The notes beneath the pieces are model-generated. The model had not been told where the DNA came from. It was given only the letters and a program-made list of their open reading frames with translations, and searched no databases. This document shows positions 37,095 through 49,530 of a DNA stretch of 64,000 nucleotides, one piece after another; position 1 is the stretch's first letter; every line of letters starts with the position of its first letter. This DNA comes from Gadus chalcogrammus (lineage: Eukaryota; Chordata; Actinopteri; Gadiformes; Gadidae). Location of the stretch: positions 9,952,573 to 10,016,572 of the forward strand of contig NC_079431.1 of assembly GCF_026213295.1 (NCBI RefSeq), in the 5' to 3' direction. Position numbers and translations under genes: made by a program.

Positions 37095-38940
37095 TCTGGT
37101 CTTGGCATTCCAAACATTTTGCTCTCCAATATTTTATTTGTTTATATTAAAAACATTTCACTGAAATTTGAATAAAATATCGGACGTAGAGAAATATCAC
37201 TGCCACTGTGATTACGTGCACGCATGCTAGTGTGTGTGTGTACACACAAATGTAGTTTGTGATAAGTGGATTGTCTGTGTGTTGGATTGCCCAATATACT
37301 ATAATCATTGTGTTTACATATTGCTAGTACTACTGCTTTCTAACACAGGCTATTACTTAAATGAGACTAGCCACAAATTCTACATTTCAGTCACTCTTGC
37401 TGAATTCAAGTATTCCCCTGCACCAAGCCAAGATCTAAGTAAATTACAGGATCACTGTTCTCCTGACACTACCAATTAGTTCAGGGGAAAGTAAATTACA
37501 ATAAAATAAAATACATTTGAGCCTTCATTTCATCATGTGCTACAATAGACACTACAACTTTACAAACTCATAAGACATGAGTCAGAATATGAAGTTTGTT
37601 TTATGTGTTCCTTTTTTGTGCTTGTGTCTTTCATTCATTTCCTTGGGAAGTCAGAAGAAAGATTGTTATGGGGCACCGGCCAGTGAGGGTAGCCATTATC
37701 TCGGGGAGAACCACAATTTGTTTGGGACATAGTGAATTAAGTTAATGCTTACTTGTGATGTCTGACTATTCAGCTTTGAGGTGCTTATTAACAATGCCAG
37801 TCATGAAAAAAGAATTAGAGAAGGAGTGAAGCGCGACCGTTACAAGTGTGTGATGAAACTTATTTCTGTGTTTCACAATTTCTAACCATTTACCGTTCCT
37901 CCCTTCCAACAGCCTTGGTGTTTTCTCGTTGGTCCTGAGGAAATGCACAACTTCATTGTTTTTCTCGGTTCGGGGTAGAGCATGATTGGATAATTATCAA
38001 GGACAGAGTTAGGCCATGGGACATGTAGGATACTTTGTTAATGACCGTTGAGACCTTTGTAATCGTATTCCAGTTTTAGGAGGTGAGCAGTGTTGAGCAA
38101 GTAACGAACCAACGGAAATGCAAAAAAACTGAGTTCAACCCTCCCCTACCCAGTAAGCGCCAGTGAGCTTATCGTTTCAACAAAATAATTCCTATGTATT
38201 GATGATGTCATAAAATTAGTATTTCAATAGTTTAGGGAATGGCAGTCTGCAGAGGTTTTTTTGAGCTATAACTTCCATGTTTTTGGCGAAACTTTTTTTA
38301 GGTTGTTTCCCTGTTCGATAACAACAAATAAACCCTCACTCTTTTGGATTACAGGTGGTATACAAATTATACTGTTACGATACAGCTGTACAAGTCATGT
38401 TATCAAAGCAGCCCATATTCCTGTACCACAATATAAGGAAATAATCATTGGTTTTGTAGAGGCCTACTGCATACATGAATAGCTTTACAAATAATGGATA
38501 GCAATGATATATGTCTATCAATGAAGTCCATAGACCCACTATGGATGCAATAGGGGATTTTTTGTGGTAGAAACGAAAATAGGCTGTTAGGTATATACCT
38601 CCGCCATTCCCTACAGCATATACAGTGACCATGATGACTATTTACAAAGATCGTGATTTCTCATTGTTAAAACAGATTTATTTGCAGGCTAGAGATGTCG
38701 AAAATCTAGCAGTATTATTTTATTGGCGTGTGAAAAATTGCAACAAACAATTGCGTACATTTTAAAAGGATTTAGATGAATTCATCCTCTTAAAATGCAA
38801 ACACACACACACATTCACACAAAGTTGGCAAAGGGACGCTGCTGCAGCACTAATAAATCTGTAGATGTTAATCATTTAGTCGAGAAGCAATTGTGCAGCA
38901 CCTGTCCAAGGTAAAGTCATTAGGTGCTGTAGAATAAGGC
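37095..38940. other. AT-rich non-coding stretch
   Basis: Small GTGTGTGTGTACACACA palindrome near 37230. CACACACACACA near 38800. No gene is recognised. Confidence 0.55.
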
Positions 38941-38954
38941 ACGTTGGAAATGTA

Positions 38955-38970
38955 CCCCCCCCACCCCCCC
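38955..38970. repeat. C8AC7 tract
   Basis: Near-homopolymer C tract; low-complexity sequence. Confidence 0.95.
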
Positions 38971-39600
38971 AAGAAAAATACGGCCTAGTTATTATTCTCA
39001 CAACCCTTGGCATATGGTAAATAAAATAGTCCCAAAAAGTTTTTGCATTTATGCTAGAGGTGGCTTGGGACTCATTTTTAAATAAAAGCTAATCTCAAGC
39101 ATCAGATGTTGAGTCCGAAGCCCCAGCGTGCTGGTGCTAGAACAAGTCAGAGATGGAAAAAAGATTAATTTAACAAGCAAGGCATAGAATCAATATTGTA
39201 GGAACTATGTCTTCATACTGCACAATCTTAGCCATACTTTGCCCTCAGACACCTATCACGGTTAAGCATGGATATATTCAAGAATGTCATTAGAGGATTG
39301 TTTGCAAATTGTCGCATTGAGTAGTGTGCATATGGTAGGTATTATAAATTACGATACTATTTTCTGAAGACACAAACATCAACAAAATGGCAGTAATATC
39401 AGATTCATTACAACAATGCCAATTCAAATATAAGCCCGTTAATAATTCAAGCAAACAACACTGGTCACTGAATACCTATTCTGCAACCTGCGATACAGCA
39501 CACCACGGCGACTCAAACACAAGGGCAGTGTCCCCTCATCTGTTGAGTGGCACATGGTCAATAAGCAAAAAAATAAAATATAAACCCTTGCTTAACATGC
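38971..39600. other. Non-coding stretch
   Basis: Nothing is recognised apart from a short AAAAAAATAAAATATAAA patch near 39570. Confidence 0.55.
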
Positions 39601-40220
39601 GTGTAATAAAATGGGTCTGCACATAATTTCCACCAGCTCAGATTCTGATTATGGATTCCATTGTTCTTGGCCTCAGAGGATAAAGCCTCTATTGGTCTGT
39701 CTGTCACTCCGGTTCCACTGTAAAACCAAAGGGCCTGCCTGGGGAGTGTTGCACCATCTCAGCATGAGGGCAAGGGACAGCGCCCATCAATATTAGTCTG
39801 CCATCTTATCTGATGGTGACAGACGAGATGCTGAATCACCCTTCCCAGAATGGATCGCAAAGTTTTTGTTAAACACTTTATGCATTCCACATTCCCTCCA
39901 TGAATATGAATGGCCTCACACTCAATAAGTCAGAAAGTTTCCAATCTTCCATGGTTGTGGCTGAATTTCAAAAAGTGTCACAGCAGCAACAATTCCAGCT
40001 TCAAATTGAGAATAAAAGTTGGCTTGAGCAGGTGGAACCAAAGACAAAGGTGGCGGGATTGCTGATACAGATGCCACTGGCCAGCACTGTCTTTACATTC
40101 TTACAAGGGGAAAGGAGCCAAAAAGGCTGTGATAAGTCTAAATTAAATCAGAATAGCATAGTAGGAAGATGTACTTTATCGCTGAGCTTTACACCAGTGC
40201 CCGTCATGAGTGATTAAGAG
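39601..40220. promoter_or_regulatory. Candidate conserved non-coding block
   Basis: Bases 39620-39870 are non-repetitive and balanced (CAGATTCTGATTATGGATTCC, ATCAATATTAGTCTGCC, TATCTGATGGTGACAG). The 105-residue plus frame at 39900-40217 is Gln-rich (SQQQQFQLQIE) without a known domain. It is probably chance, but is the second most protein-like frame here. Confidence 0.25.
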
Positions 40221-40286
40221 ATCTCTGTCCCCCATTGACTCACTTTCAAGTAAGCTAGGTGACTCTCCACAACCCAGGGCATTGAT

Positions 40287-40303
40287 GGGGGGGAGGGGGG
40301 GGG
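40287..40303. repeat. G7AG9 tract
   Basis: Low-complexity G tract at the end of a GGCATTGATG run; quadruplex-prone. Confidence 0.93.
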
Positions 40304-40867
40304 TTTCATGATCCGGAATCAACTAATTTTGTGCGAGCTAGGCTCTATCCTGCGTGCTCAACCCTCATCCATCTCTCTCCTTGTTAAACACCATTTAATT
40401 GTCCACACATGTCTGCGCCAGCTGCGTTATTAATTAACATACCATCCTCATTAGGTCCTCTGAGGCGTCTCAAGACAAATGGCCACCCGTTAGAGAGCAT
40501 GCCTTCCTAATGAGGGGGATGAGCACATCATATGCGTGGACTTCCCTTAGAGACAGCTTCAAGAGTTTTCACAGACTCAACTTTCTAAGTTTTCCCTCTG
40601 TCTACTCCTCCCTTCTCCTTGGATAGGCCCGGCTATGCTAAGGATCATCAAAGAGGCCGTCTGCGGTCAAGTGATACCCATGTCGCACAAACTTCGATGG
40701 AGGTCAGAGACTTAAATAAGAACGTCAAGCAGCAGTTCTTGGCTTTTGTTAAACGTGTGGTTCGAGTTTTTCAAGGATGATACAAAAAGTGAGTTGGAAA
40801 TATATCTGTATTGTCTGATGATGTTTTTTGTTTTGCGTGTTAAGTGGGGATATCTGCAAATAGTCCT
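40304..40867. other. Non-coding stretch with ATTA-rich patch
   Basis: GCGTTATTAATTAACATACC near 40424, followed by CTCATTAGGTCCTC and CTTCCTAATGAGG, is a cluster of homeodomain-like cores in otherwise unique sequence. Possible regulatory DNA. Confidence 0.35.
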
Positions 40868-41770
40868 GGACAGTGGACATTTTTCGGTTTAGGCCAGTCT
40901 TAGTTGGATCAAGATTATATTCAAACCCTATGGCCTCTGTGCGTACCAACGGTACTATTTCAGTTAATTTTGTCCTTCATAGAGGAACAAGGGATGTCGT
41001 CTGTCCCCATATCTGTTTGATATCGACCCCTTAGTTATTGCTATCAGAATACCACCCGTGGATTCAGGGGGTCAACAGTGGTGGAACCATTCCCAGGCTA
41101 GCACTGTATGCAGTATTACCAGCTTTTTTTTTATTTAGGTTTTCCTCACCTCCTGGTTCTGCTAAAACTTTTTTTGAATTATTTTTACCTTCTTTTGTTC
41201 ATGCAGTTTTATACTAACTACATTTCGAATAAAATATTGTTTTCCAAATTGGAAGAGGGATAGGATTCCACTAATTGTTTCATTATTAGCAAATATTTCT
41301 AAAATAACATGTGGATCCCCCACATTGCAGACGGACATTTATGGTCAATGATGGGACTACAATCTATTTTCCTTTCTCCCCAGGCTCCTTGCTGGCATCC
41401 CCAATACCTTGAAGCTGAAAAAATCATAATCAAATTAAATTCAATCTGGACCCAATATAGGAAACATTTTAATTTCATACAAATGATTGGCTTCTTTTCT
41501 CCATTGACTTTTAATCACCTCTTTCTGCAGACTTATTTGCCGATGACCCATTCAGGTCATTCAGTTCTTTTGTGACAGGAACACAATATCCAAAAACGTT
41601 TTTGTTCCCTTATTTCCAAGTCACCTCCAAATACTTCTACTCCACCCCCCCCCCCCCCGATTCAACACCAGGTTTGCTTGGGAATTGGATTAAAAATGAA
41701 AATCTCAAATTAACTGGGGACTTACACTATCTCCCTAATCCATTTCCATCTTTCTGTGTAAACACAATCT
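40868..41770 (+). pseudogene. L1/Tx1-type LINE ORF2 relic (reverse transcriptase and C-terminal part)
   Basis: Translation with frame changes gives ASVRTNG, then HRGTR, then CRLSPYLFDI and PLVIAIR, the reverse-transcriptase GTRQGCPLSP block of L1-type elements. ALYA follows at the place of the catalytic YADD box, but the two aspartates are missing. Then come SSPPGSAKTFFELF and LHFE segments. Further on, frame 3 gives IWTQYRKHFNFIQMIGFFSP then LTFNHLF, and then TGTQYPKTFLFPYFQV, which belong to the region well C-terminal of the reverse transcriptase. The spacing between the two blocks is far shorter than in intact L1, so about 200 residues are deleted. Multiple stops and frameshifts make it dead. 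The 3' end is not defined. Confidence 0.85.
41645..41658. repeat. C14 homopolymer inside the LINE relic
   Basis: A run of 14 C expanded within the decayed ORF2 sequence, in a place that encodes a Pro-rich stretch. Confidence 0.94.
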
Positions 41771-43735
41771 AATTGAAATTAAAATATTTCATATATTACA
41801 TTCATTTATGATAAACCTTCTAGAATTCCCCCATCTGTTTGTCCAGAAAGTCCTAGATGCCACAGTATTCCAGCCTTCCTGGGACATTGTATACAGTTGT
41901 ATTTATTTAATGTTTTATCTCTAGAAAATGACAGAGGTCCAGACCTTGGTGACCTCATTGCTGGCGACCAGCATGGCTCTTGTCCTGCCAACTGCTTACC
42001 GGCCTCTAGGCCTCAATTTTTTTTATGTTTCTCATCATTGATAGTGTGGTTCCCTGGGGGTGGAGCAGCTAGTCTCTTTCTATGTACATTCATGCAAATG
42101 GGAACTCTGCTCTTTATTTTGATCAGGCAGTGAATGATTTCAAATCTGTTAAAACACACTCCCTCTAACATTTACCGTCGTTGCTTATTGAAACGTTAGA
42201 TTGAAATGTTATTGAAATGTTGCAATGGGAAATCTTGTTGAATATTGCAATGGGAACACCCTGTTGAAATGCGAACCTCTTAGCTCAAAATGATAACCAT
42301 GCCTCAGACTCTAAATCTGTGAGAATACATCGGCATGTAAACACAGAATCGTAACTCGTTTTGTTTGTCGAGGGGAACTATTGGAGCAGATTATATGCGC
42401 TTACTTGTGCTGGACAAAACTAATACAAAATGTATAAACTGATAAGATTTGTTCAACATTATCCAGAAATGGACCAAAGGTAATATTACAACAGAATGCA
42501 AGATATTGTTGGTTTAGTTGATAGTGGGTTGAAATAATGCGGTTGCTATTGAGCATGCAAAGAGGGCAACAACCTCCAACCCCACTATCAATATTGATCA
42601 TACTTGTGTGTAGCGGATATGCCAAGAAAATGTTTGTTCTCGCAAATGAGAGTAGCAGATGTGAAGATGGATGAAACTCCATGCTTCCCAGAAGCTTTAA
42701 TCGGGCCAAACTATTACAATACGACTGTTTATGTGCTTTGTATACGAGATATCATCAAAACAAGCAGAATGAATCGAGGGGTTTCTAGTTGAAATATTCA
42801 ATGTGCTTAAAAAGTCCCAACTGCCTGCTTCAGACACCAGCCAACACACCGCTCATCATATGCCCCATTTATCGTTAAGTTAACATATTTGGTTTTGTTC
42901 TTTTTTTAAACTTTAAAATCTGATCATATATATCGGATCATAGCAGAGCGAAAGTTGAAATGCTATTCTGCATGCAGGAATCGAATGACTGACAGTCGCG
43001 ACTAAACGCTGGATTTTTGATTATTTCCACTCCAAGGAGAGTGCTTGTCCTAAAGGGTTATCTGTAAAAATACTTAGTAACATCTGTCATGGGAAAAACA
43101 ACACGGCTGAGTGGAGGGGAGTGGGTTGTGTGAATTTTTCTGGAAGCTTGTTGGGTTCAATAGTTAACACTTTTTCCAAGACGTGTCATAGTGGAGGGAT
43201 TGAGTTGTTCGATAAATATACCTTTCTATCTTTTACTTCTTATTTTCAAGTTAGGCTATGGGTAGACCGAGCGGTGCTTTGGTGTATGTAATGAGACACA
43301 ATAATGTTTTACGATTGTCCCTCCGCAGTGATGATTCACAGCCTCAGGTTGTTCATCCGTCAGCAAACCCATTGTGACCTCCGGAAAAGTAGATTGGAAT
43401 ATAGTAATGAGTTTTATTTTTTTAGCTGGTGGATTGGCCTGCATTTTCTATATAGAAATGTTCACAGCGTATTCTTTTCACTCTCTTCATGAATTATTAT
43501 TTTGTGAAACTCACATTAATCTGTTTCAAGATCAAGGCAAGGATACTGGCTGAAAAAGAGGATTGTCTGGAAAGAGCACGCAGGAAGCGGCTATTGCGTT
43601 GAGATATAGGGTTCACACGAGTTTCTTGAAATACATATTTGGTTGCAGCTAGTACAAACATGGCTCTCAAATACCCAGTAGCTTTGGTGGCTTTGCTTTG
43701 GGTACAAGCAGATCCTATTTAATACTTTGTGTAAG
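41771..43735. other. Non-coding stretch, no gene recognised
   Basis: Up to about 42000 may be further LINE 3' sequence, but no conserved block is readable. At 42200-42270 TTGAAATGTTGCAATGGGAA-like phrases recur two to three times, a weak local repeat. Confidence 0.5.
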
Positions 43736-43770
43736 TGTGCGTGTGTGCGTGCGTGTGTGTGTGTGTGTGT
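43736..43770. repeat. Short GT/GC microsatellite
   Basis: GTGTGCGTGTGTGCGTGCGTGT followed by an uninterrupted GT run; 35 bases in all. Confidence 0.94.
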
Positions 43771-45072
43771 CATGTTGGATGTGCGTACATGATAACATTC
43801 ACCATGTATTCTCCTGCACGTATTGCCTCTATTCTCCGACATACACTGTTGATCAATGCCCACCAGCTGTCCATGGCTAAACAACAAATATTGCATTTGT
43901 ACTTTGCAGCTTGACTGCTATTTTCAGTGTCTTTCTTGCTGCCAGGTAACTTTGTATCACATCTTTGTCTTGCGTGGGCTGATAATATTCATTCTTTGCA
44001 GTCAGATTGGTATGTTAAGCCCCAAGAGAAAGGCTTATGTTGTGACTGATGCTGATAAATGCTGTTTGCCGAGACTATGTTTTAATCATTATTAAGGGCA
44101 TTGATATTGCCCTTTGTAAATAGTTAAATCTTAAGTTGCCCCACATATCCGCTTTATATAAGGTGAGCAATGTTAACTTATTCAGAAATGTCCCTCACAA
44201 AAGCCTGTAATGCCAAAATATAGGGGACATGTAGTGGTTGTTGTTAACATTTTTGTATAAACGGTTAAATTCCACTGTTGGTACGTGGATAGGGTTTAAT
44301 AGTAGAGGTTATGATTAATTACACACAGCCATTGTATTGTAGAGTGGAGACAGTCCCTCTCTGTTAATAGCCTCAAAAACACTCACAGCCAAAAGCCATC
44401 TGTGGTCGCCTCTCCTTACCCTTTTTTTTCTATATTTGTTTTTTAATGGAAATTCTGAGTCATTGCACTTTGAGTCAGTGTTGTCAAACGCCATTAGTGT
44501 CACTCATTGTACTTGATGCTCATTGGCTCATTCAAAAAGAGGAACATGGTGGTGACACTGCTACTGCAATCTTTTCATTGTCATTGCATCTTAACGTGTT
44601 TCTTTCTTAATAATTTCACTCTTAAATAACACTGTAAAAAAATAATTCATAGATATGTGAGCATGTAACCATAGCAAAATTGTGAGGGGTAAGGTCAAAA
44701 TGCATTAACGTATTGAATGGCAACCTTGCATGAATATATTTAATTTTACATTGTTACATTGTAACACTTCCCAAACCTGTGCACGCTGGGGTGTCAACAT
44801 TTAAATAAAATATCACTTTGAAAAATGCCTGCATGAATAAATTACAATAAAAACACGGTGGCACATTAGAGCTAAAGCAGGAACTAAGTAACTAAAATGG
44901 AGAAACCTTTGGGGAAGGAATTCATAATTTAATGAATAAAGCCGCAGAACTTGACACATACACTCTAATTTGCATACTAAATTCCTTTGATACAAATCAA
45001 GCCATTGTAGAAAAAATCTAAACCTAGTCATGTTTCATTAATACATAACATATATTTATTCTACTTTTTATA
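43771..45072. other. AT-rich non-coding stretch
   Basis: GGGCATTGATATTGCCC at 44097 is a small palindrome. Nothing else is recognised. Confidence 0.55.
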
Positions 45073-45846
45073 AGAATGCTTGATTTTGATTGGCTGGGAA
45101 GAGGGCATTAACCCGGCAAGTTGCCCGCTGACCTTGTCTGTTGTACTTGTTGCTGACTGAGCATAGCGTCATCAATAGTAGATCAATACGCCGCTTGTGT
45201 GTTTTGGAATACTCGATTCTGATTGGCTGCAGGGTGTCCATTAATCCCTGATATATAGACACATGCTAAGTATTTCCAGTCAAATTGTCTGTTCAGCCTT
45301 CAAAACGAGAGCTGGTAAATTGTGAAAAATGCATTATACTGTAATCAGAAAAAGCGGTTATATGTATAGACCCTATAGTATCTGTGGTATAAAGGCTGGG
45401 ACGAATTTCAAATTACAAATATTTAGGTACACTTTATGTGAAAGTATAGATCGTTGAGATTCCCATTGAAACGAATGGCGCGGGTGATTAGTCTTCAAAG
45501 CGAGAGCTGATAAATTGTATAAGCGGTATAATGTCCTTCGAGGTATCCAAACAGGTCGTTATTAAAGGGGACTACTTTTTGAGGGAGATGAACTCAAACA
45601 GAGTATACATTTAATAAGCATGCAAAACAAATAAGAAAAAGCATAATTATTAAAGTATTTGAATTGTTTTATTATGTTGGCAAGCAAGAAGTAGAATAAA
45701 CGGATAATCACCTCAAGGCAGGGCAATAAACAGTTTGATATGACCGGCTCGTGGAAGGTTACCGCCCTCGAGTTCGTCTCGGGCGGTAAGCCGTCCACGA
45801 GCGGGCATATCAAACTGTTTATTGCCCTGCCTTCAGGTGATTATCC
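45073..45846. mobile_element. Composite interspersed repeat ending in a hairpin, probably non-autonomous element
   Basis: There are two internal direct repeats. The GAATRCTYGATTYTGATTGGC type occurs at 45075 and 45207, and CTTCAAARCGAGAGCTGRTAA at 45298 and 45493. The right side is the long hairpin at 45702-45846. I know the GATTCTGATTGGCTG phrase and the hairpin sequence style from fish interspersed repeats, but cannot name the family. No transposase frame is present. The left boundary is uncertain; TTAAAGGGGACTAC at 45561 may be part of the same element. Confidence 0.55.
45702..45846. repeat. 145-bp near-perfect hairpin (66-bp arms, 13-base loop)
   Basis: Arm 45702-45767 pairs with 45781-45846. 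The outer 41 bases have a single mismatch (including AGGGCAATAAACAGTTTGAT); the inner part GGCTCGTGGA and TTACCGCCC pairs with one compensating indel. The loop is TCGAGTTCGTCTC. Such an arm would extrude as a strong cruciform, or fold as RNA into a long stem. Of all structures in the window this is the most striking. Confidence 0.95.
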
Positions 45847-46387
45847 CTTACAAAATTGATAGGGATCTGGAGAGCATGTTGAATGGAATATGACTTTTAT
45901 GACTACTATGACACTTTGTTTTTGGACAGCAATGTACCAATAATTCCATATTTGGTATTTATTACTCTACAAAAAAAAGAATGGCAGGATAAAAGATATT
46001 ATATTTCCATAACATGCCCTTGAGAATAAGAAACATTAAGACAAATTCCAGGCTTGACCAAGATTAAGTGGGGACATGGTGTAAAATGAAACAGGCCTTT
46101 CTTTTGTTGACCTGCATGCTGCCCTCTGCATCGCCCATTCATTTCCCAAGACAAACACTGCACCAACTCTAATGATGACAAACCACAGACTTTTGAACCT
46201 TGCCCTTTACGGATGATAAGTAGTTCTTTAAAATGTTCGAATAGGACCTAATATAACACAAATTATACATTATTTATAAAAACAACAAGCTAAAGGAGGC
46301 ATCTGATAAAAGCCAATGATCAGCATGACATTGCCCTGATTTGAAATCTCTTATTGATACCTCTGCAAAAGATCACATGATTCTGAA
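45847..46387. other. Non-coding stretch
   Basis: AT-rich; nothing is recognised. Confidence 0.55.
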
Positions 46388-46646
46388 GGGCTCTTTATGG
46401 TTCCACATTCACGCAACGCAAGGGAGTTACGGACCCCTTACGTCCTTGCGGACCCTCCTTGCATCCACTGCAAGGGCCGGACGTGTGCCTCCCAAAATCG
46501 TAACCTTCCGTCGAGGCGACGCAGCAGCAAGGGCTGTGATTGGTCCGCTAACTAAAACCCAACGCAGAACCATAAACGTTCGCGACTGCGTCGAAGCGTC
46601 TGCGTGGTCATTGCGTTGAGGGAACGTGGGACCATTAAAAGGCCTT
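46388..46646. mobile_element. CpG-rich MITE, about 259 bp
   Basis: The left end GGGCTCTTTATGGTTCCAC then ATTCACGCAACGCAA is inverted at the right (minus strand: AGGCCTTTTAATGGTCCCAC then GTTCCCTCAACGCAA), giving about 34-base terminal repeats with a few mismatches. The right flank is TTAA (46645-46648) and the left is TGAA (46384-46387). The interior is CpG-rich (CGTCGAGGCGACGC, TTCGCGACTGCGTCGAAGCG) with no transposase. The 92-residue frame inside is incidental. Confidence 0.75.
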
Positions 46647-47160
46647 AACTCCAGTATGTTTTATCTGCATCCATCAAATGTGTGAATTCATGAATACGTT
46701 GTGGAATAATTGTTTTATTATTCATGCAAGTGACTGGACAGGAGGAGGCTTGGTGGGACCGTGCTTCATTAGAACTGCCACTCAAGAGACAGCCACGCCA
46801 AGATTTACCCTATGGGCAGCGTAAACGCATTACTCTGTTGCGTTTTACTGGGCCCCATTAAACGACGAGGCAACTTCACTTATCCTTCTGCCCTTTGCCT
46901 GGGACATGGCCTATCACTCACAGTTCAGCCAGCAGCGGGCCCCGGTGGCTCTGTGTATGCTGGCTCTCCTCAAAGCCTGTCCTGATTTTGCCAGAGTGGT
47001 TCTCGTTCAGGGACTGACATTTGATGTATCCACTTGGGTCAACACGCCACCTCAGTGTTGTGTCAGGCAAAGGTTAAAGGACCATACTCGTCAGGGTGAG
47101 GTCAACCATTGCAAGAAAAGAAAAACACAAGCTCCCGATATCAATTGTTAAAATAACTTT
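46647..47160. other. Non-coding block with unrecognised 81-residue frame
   Basis: The frame 46906-47151 (plus; starts MAYHSQFSQQRAPVALCMLA) has no known domain and no Kozak or splice support. The DNA at 46740-47060 is GC-balanced and non-repetitive, so conservation for other reasons is possible. Confidence 0.35.
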
Positions 47161-48840
47161 GTTCTATTGCAGGGCGTTTAGTAAGAGCATGTGCTCGCAA
47201 CAATTGCACTGCACTCATTTGAAATTGACGTTGGTTGAGGGTTTGTGAAAGTTGGTGGACAACGAAAAACCATATCGCCTTCCAAGTTGCTCTACATAAG
47301 AACGTCTTATCACAAAGGCCAAGTGCTACTGTATTGGTTGACTCCCGTGGCAAGGCACGCCCACGCTAAATCCTCCTAGGCAGAATCAGCCAGGTCAAAA
47401 AGTTCTTCTGACAAATGATATGTTAACGGATAACAGATGTTTTAGTAAAGAACGGTATGGTCCTCCCTGTCATGGAGAAATCCTGTTGCAAAAGCAGGAG
47501 GATTGGACAAGCTTTCCTATTCAAACTTGGATATCCCTCCTTCTCCAAATCAACATCATGACTGACAACCCATGCAAGATGGGATGCAACTATCTCCGAA
47601 CGAATAAATAAGCATAGAGCTTTCGTCTCCGGTTTTATTCGTGTTTCACAGTTGTAGGCATTTTGGAGGCAGAAACACATTATGGGAGATGTGTGAAAAC
47701 CAAGCTATAAATGAAATGTGAACAGAGGTTGTGACACTCCTCCCACCTGCCTACCTCTGCTGTTGTGAAAGTCTTTGTCATGCCAGAGGTGTGGTACCTA
47801 GACACAAAGCCTACATGTGTTGTTACATTTACTCATTCAGGTGGTCTCCCTCCAGCTGAGCCTTTGGTCTCAGCACAATGGCCCTGCTTGAACAAGCATT
47901 TCGCTCAAATGGCGATTTGAAAACACTTTTTTTTTTTTGCAATTTAAAGAGTTTTCAATATAATCGATGGGGTCGGGCGTACAAGAGATGTAAACCGTTT
48001 TCCAAACACCACCTGGGAGAAAGTGTATGCAACTTTTTATATTTTTTATGTATGCAGGATTAAAGAGGCGGGATTTCTGGATCTGAAGAGGATCTTTGCG
48101 TCATAGCTGCAATAAGGGATAATTAATTTTTTTTTTTTCTTTTTTGTATTTTTGTTTTTCACACTATGGAAAATGTAGAGCATGACACACATGAACACAA
48201 TTTATCTGGTACAGTGAAGGCTATTATCCAATTGTTTTGATTAAGGTTTAAACAACAAATTCTGTCCGATTTTAGAAATAACTACTGCTGCCAGTGGGTT
48301 AACGTGCAACTGAATCCAGGGTGTATGTGACTGGAAATAGACAACTACATACTATAAACCGAGACAAACTTATGAGAATGCTCATAATGTCTGCTGCTGT
48401 TGCGCATATGATTGACGTTGTTGAATTGTATCCCCATTCCAAATAATCCCAGGTTAAACTTCAAATCAAATCATATATATTGTTAGCCTTATAGCATAAT
48501 AGCCGTAGTCATATTTTAAGGTTCATCTTTTATTTAGCTTCTAAAATAACAAAGTCAACTAGATGACTTAGGCAGATAGTGATTATGGAATGCAACAATT
48601 ACTCTCTTTGTCTTAGGAGACAATGAGAGAAAGTGAATCAGCAGTGTTCGACAAGTAGAATAAGGTTAGATGTCATAATTTGGCCAAAGTATGACTTAGG
48701 CAATTATGGTTTGCTGCTTACAATATAATACACATATATAATCTCATATCAAGCAGTTATATAATCTTTTACCAATTATCAGGTCTAGCACATTGGTTGG
48801 ATATGGGCCCTTCTAAAGGGTTGTTACTAACTGGGCCAGA
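47161..48840. other. AT-rich non-coding stretch
   Basis: T-runs lie near 47928 and 48128. No gene or repeat is recognised. Confidence 0.55.
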
Positions 48841-49200
48841 GCCGCGTTAATGCTGGGGCCACAGAGGGCATCTCCTTCCCCCCTGGTGTAACCGAACATG
48901 TCTGGGAAATTGATTTTACCAACCATTTTACACTGGCCCACATGCCCAGGGTTTTGGGGTCAAAGTGAAATCCTGCCTGAGAGGTTGTGTGATTGGAGAG
49001 AAGTGGAGGAGGTGAGCGGGAGACGGTGTCAAATGGACGGATTGAGGCGGAGGGTGGTGAGGTACGAGGGCACGTGGACCCCCTCGCCAGGGGACAATGG
49101 GCCATCGACCCATGGCAGTCATTTGGTTGCTATGTGCCGTTTTTCAGCAGTTTGTTCAACAGCAAATCATTTAAAAACGAAAGATTGTTATGAAATGTCA
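48841..49200. other. GC-balanced non-repetitive block
   Basis: Frames of 64-108 residues are open on both strands, with no recognisable domain. Includes a GTGGAGGAGGTGAGCGGGAG purine-rich run near 49003. A CpG-poor unique block of unknown meaning. Confidence 0.35.
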
Positions 49201-49530
49201 TGCTGTGTAGAGCAGATAATATAATTCACATTGGCACAAGTAAGATAAGAATTTGAACATACAATGTATGTAAAACATTAGAACATTAGAATCAGTGAAT
49301 TACCACAAAGATCTCCACTCCTCCTGTTACACATCAAGTCTACGGAGAGCCTCTGGAATGAAGGAGTGACCAAATCTATTGCTACCTCCGCTACTTTCCA
49401 AACCAACCGAGATAAAAGCAAAGGTCAGAACTGACTCAACACAAGATTATTAAGTGTGTTATTTGTATCTTCAACATGTGTGTTTTTGTGTGTTCAAAGT
49501 TTTATTATGCATACAAAATGAGCTACTTAG
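49201..49530. other. Non-coding stretch
   Basis: Nothing is recognised. Confidence 0.55.
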
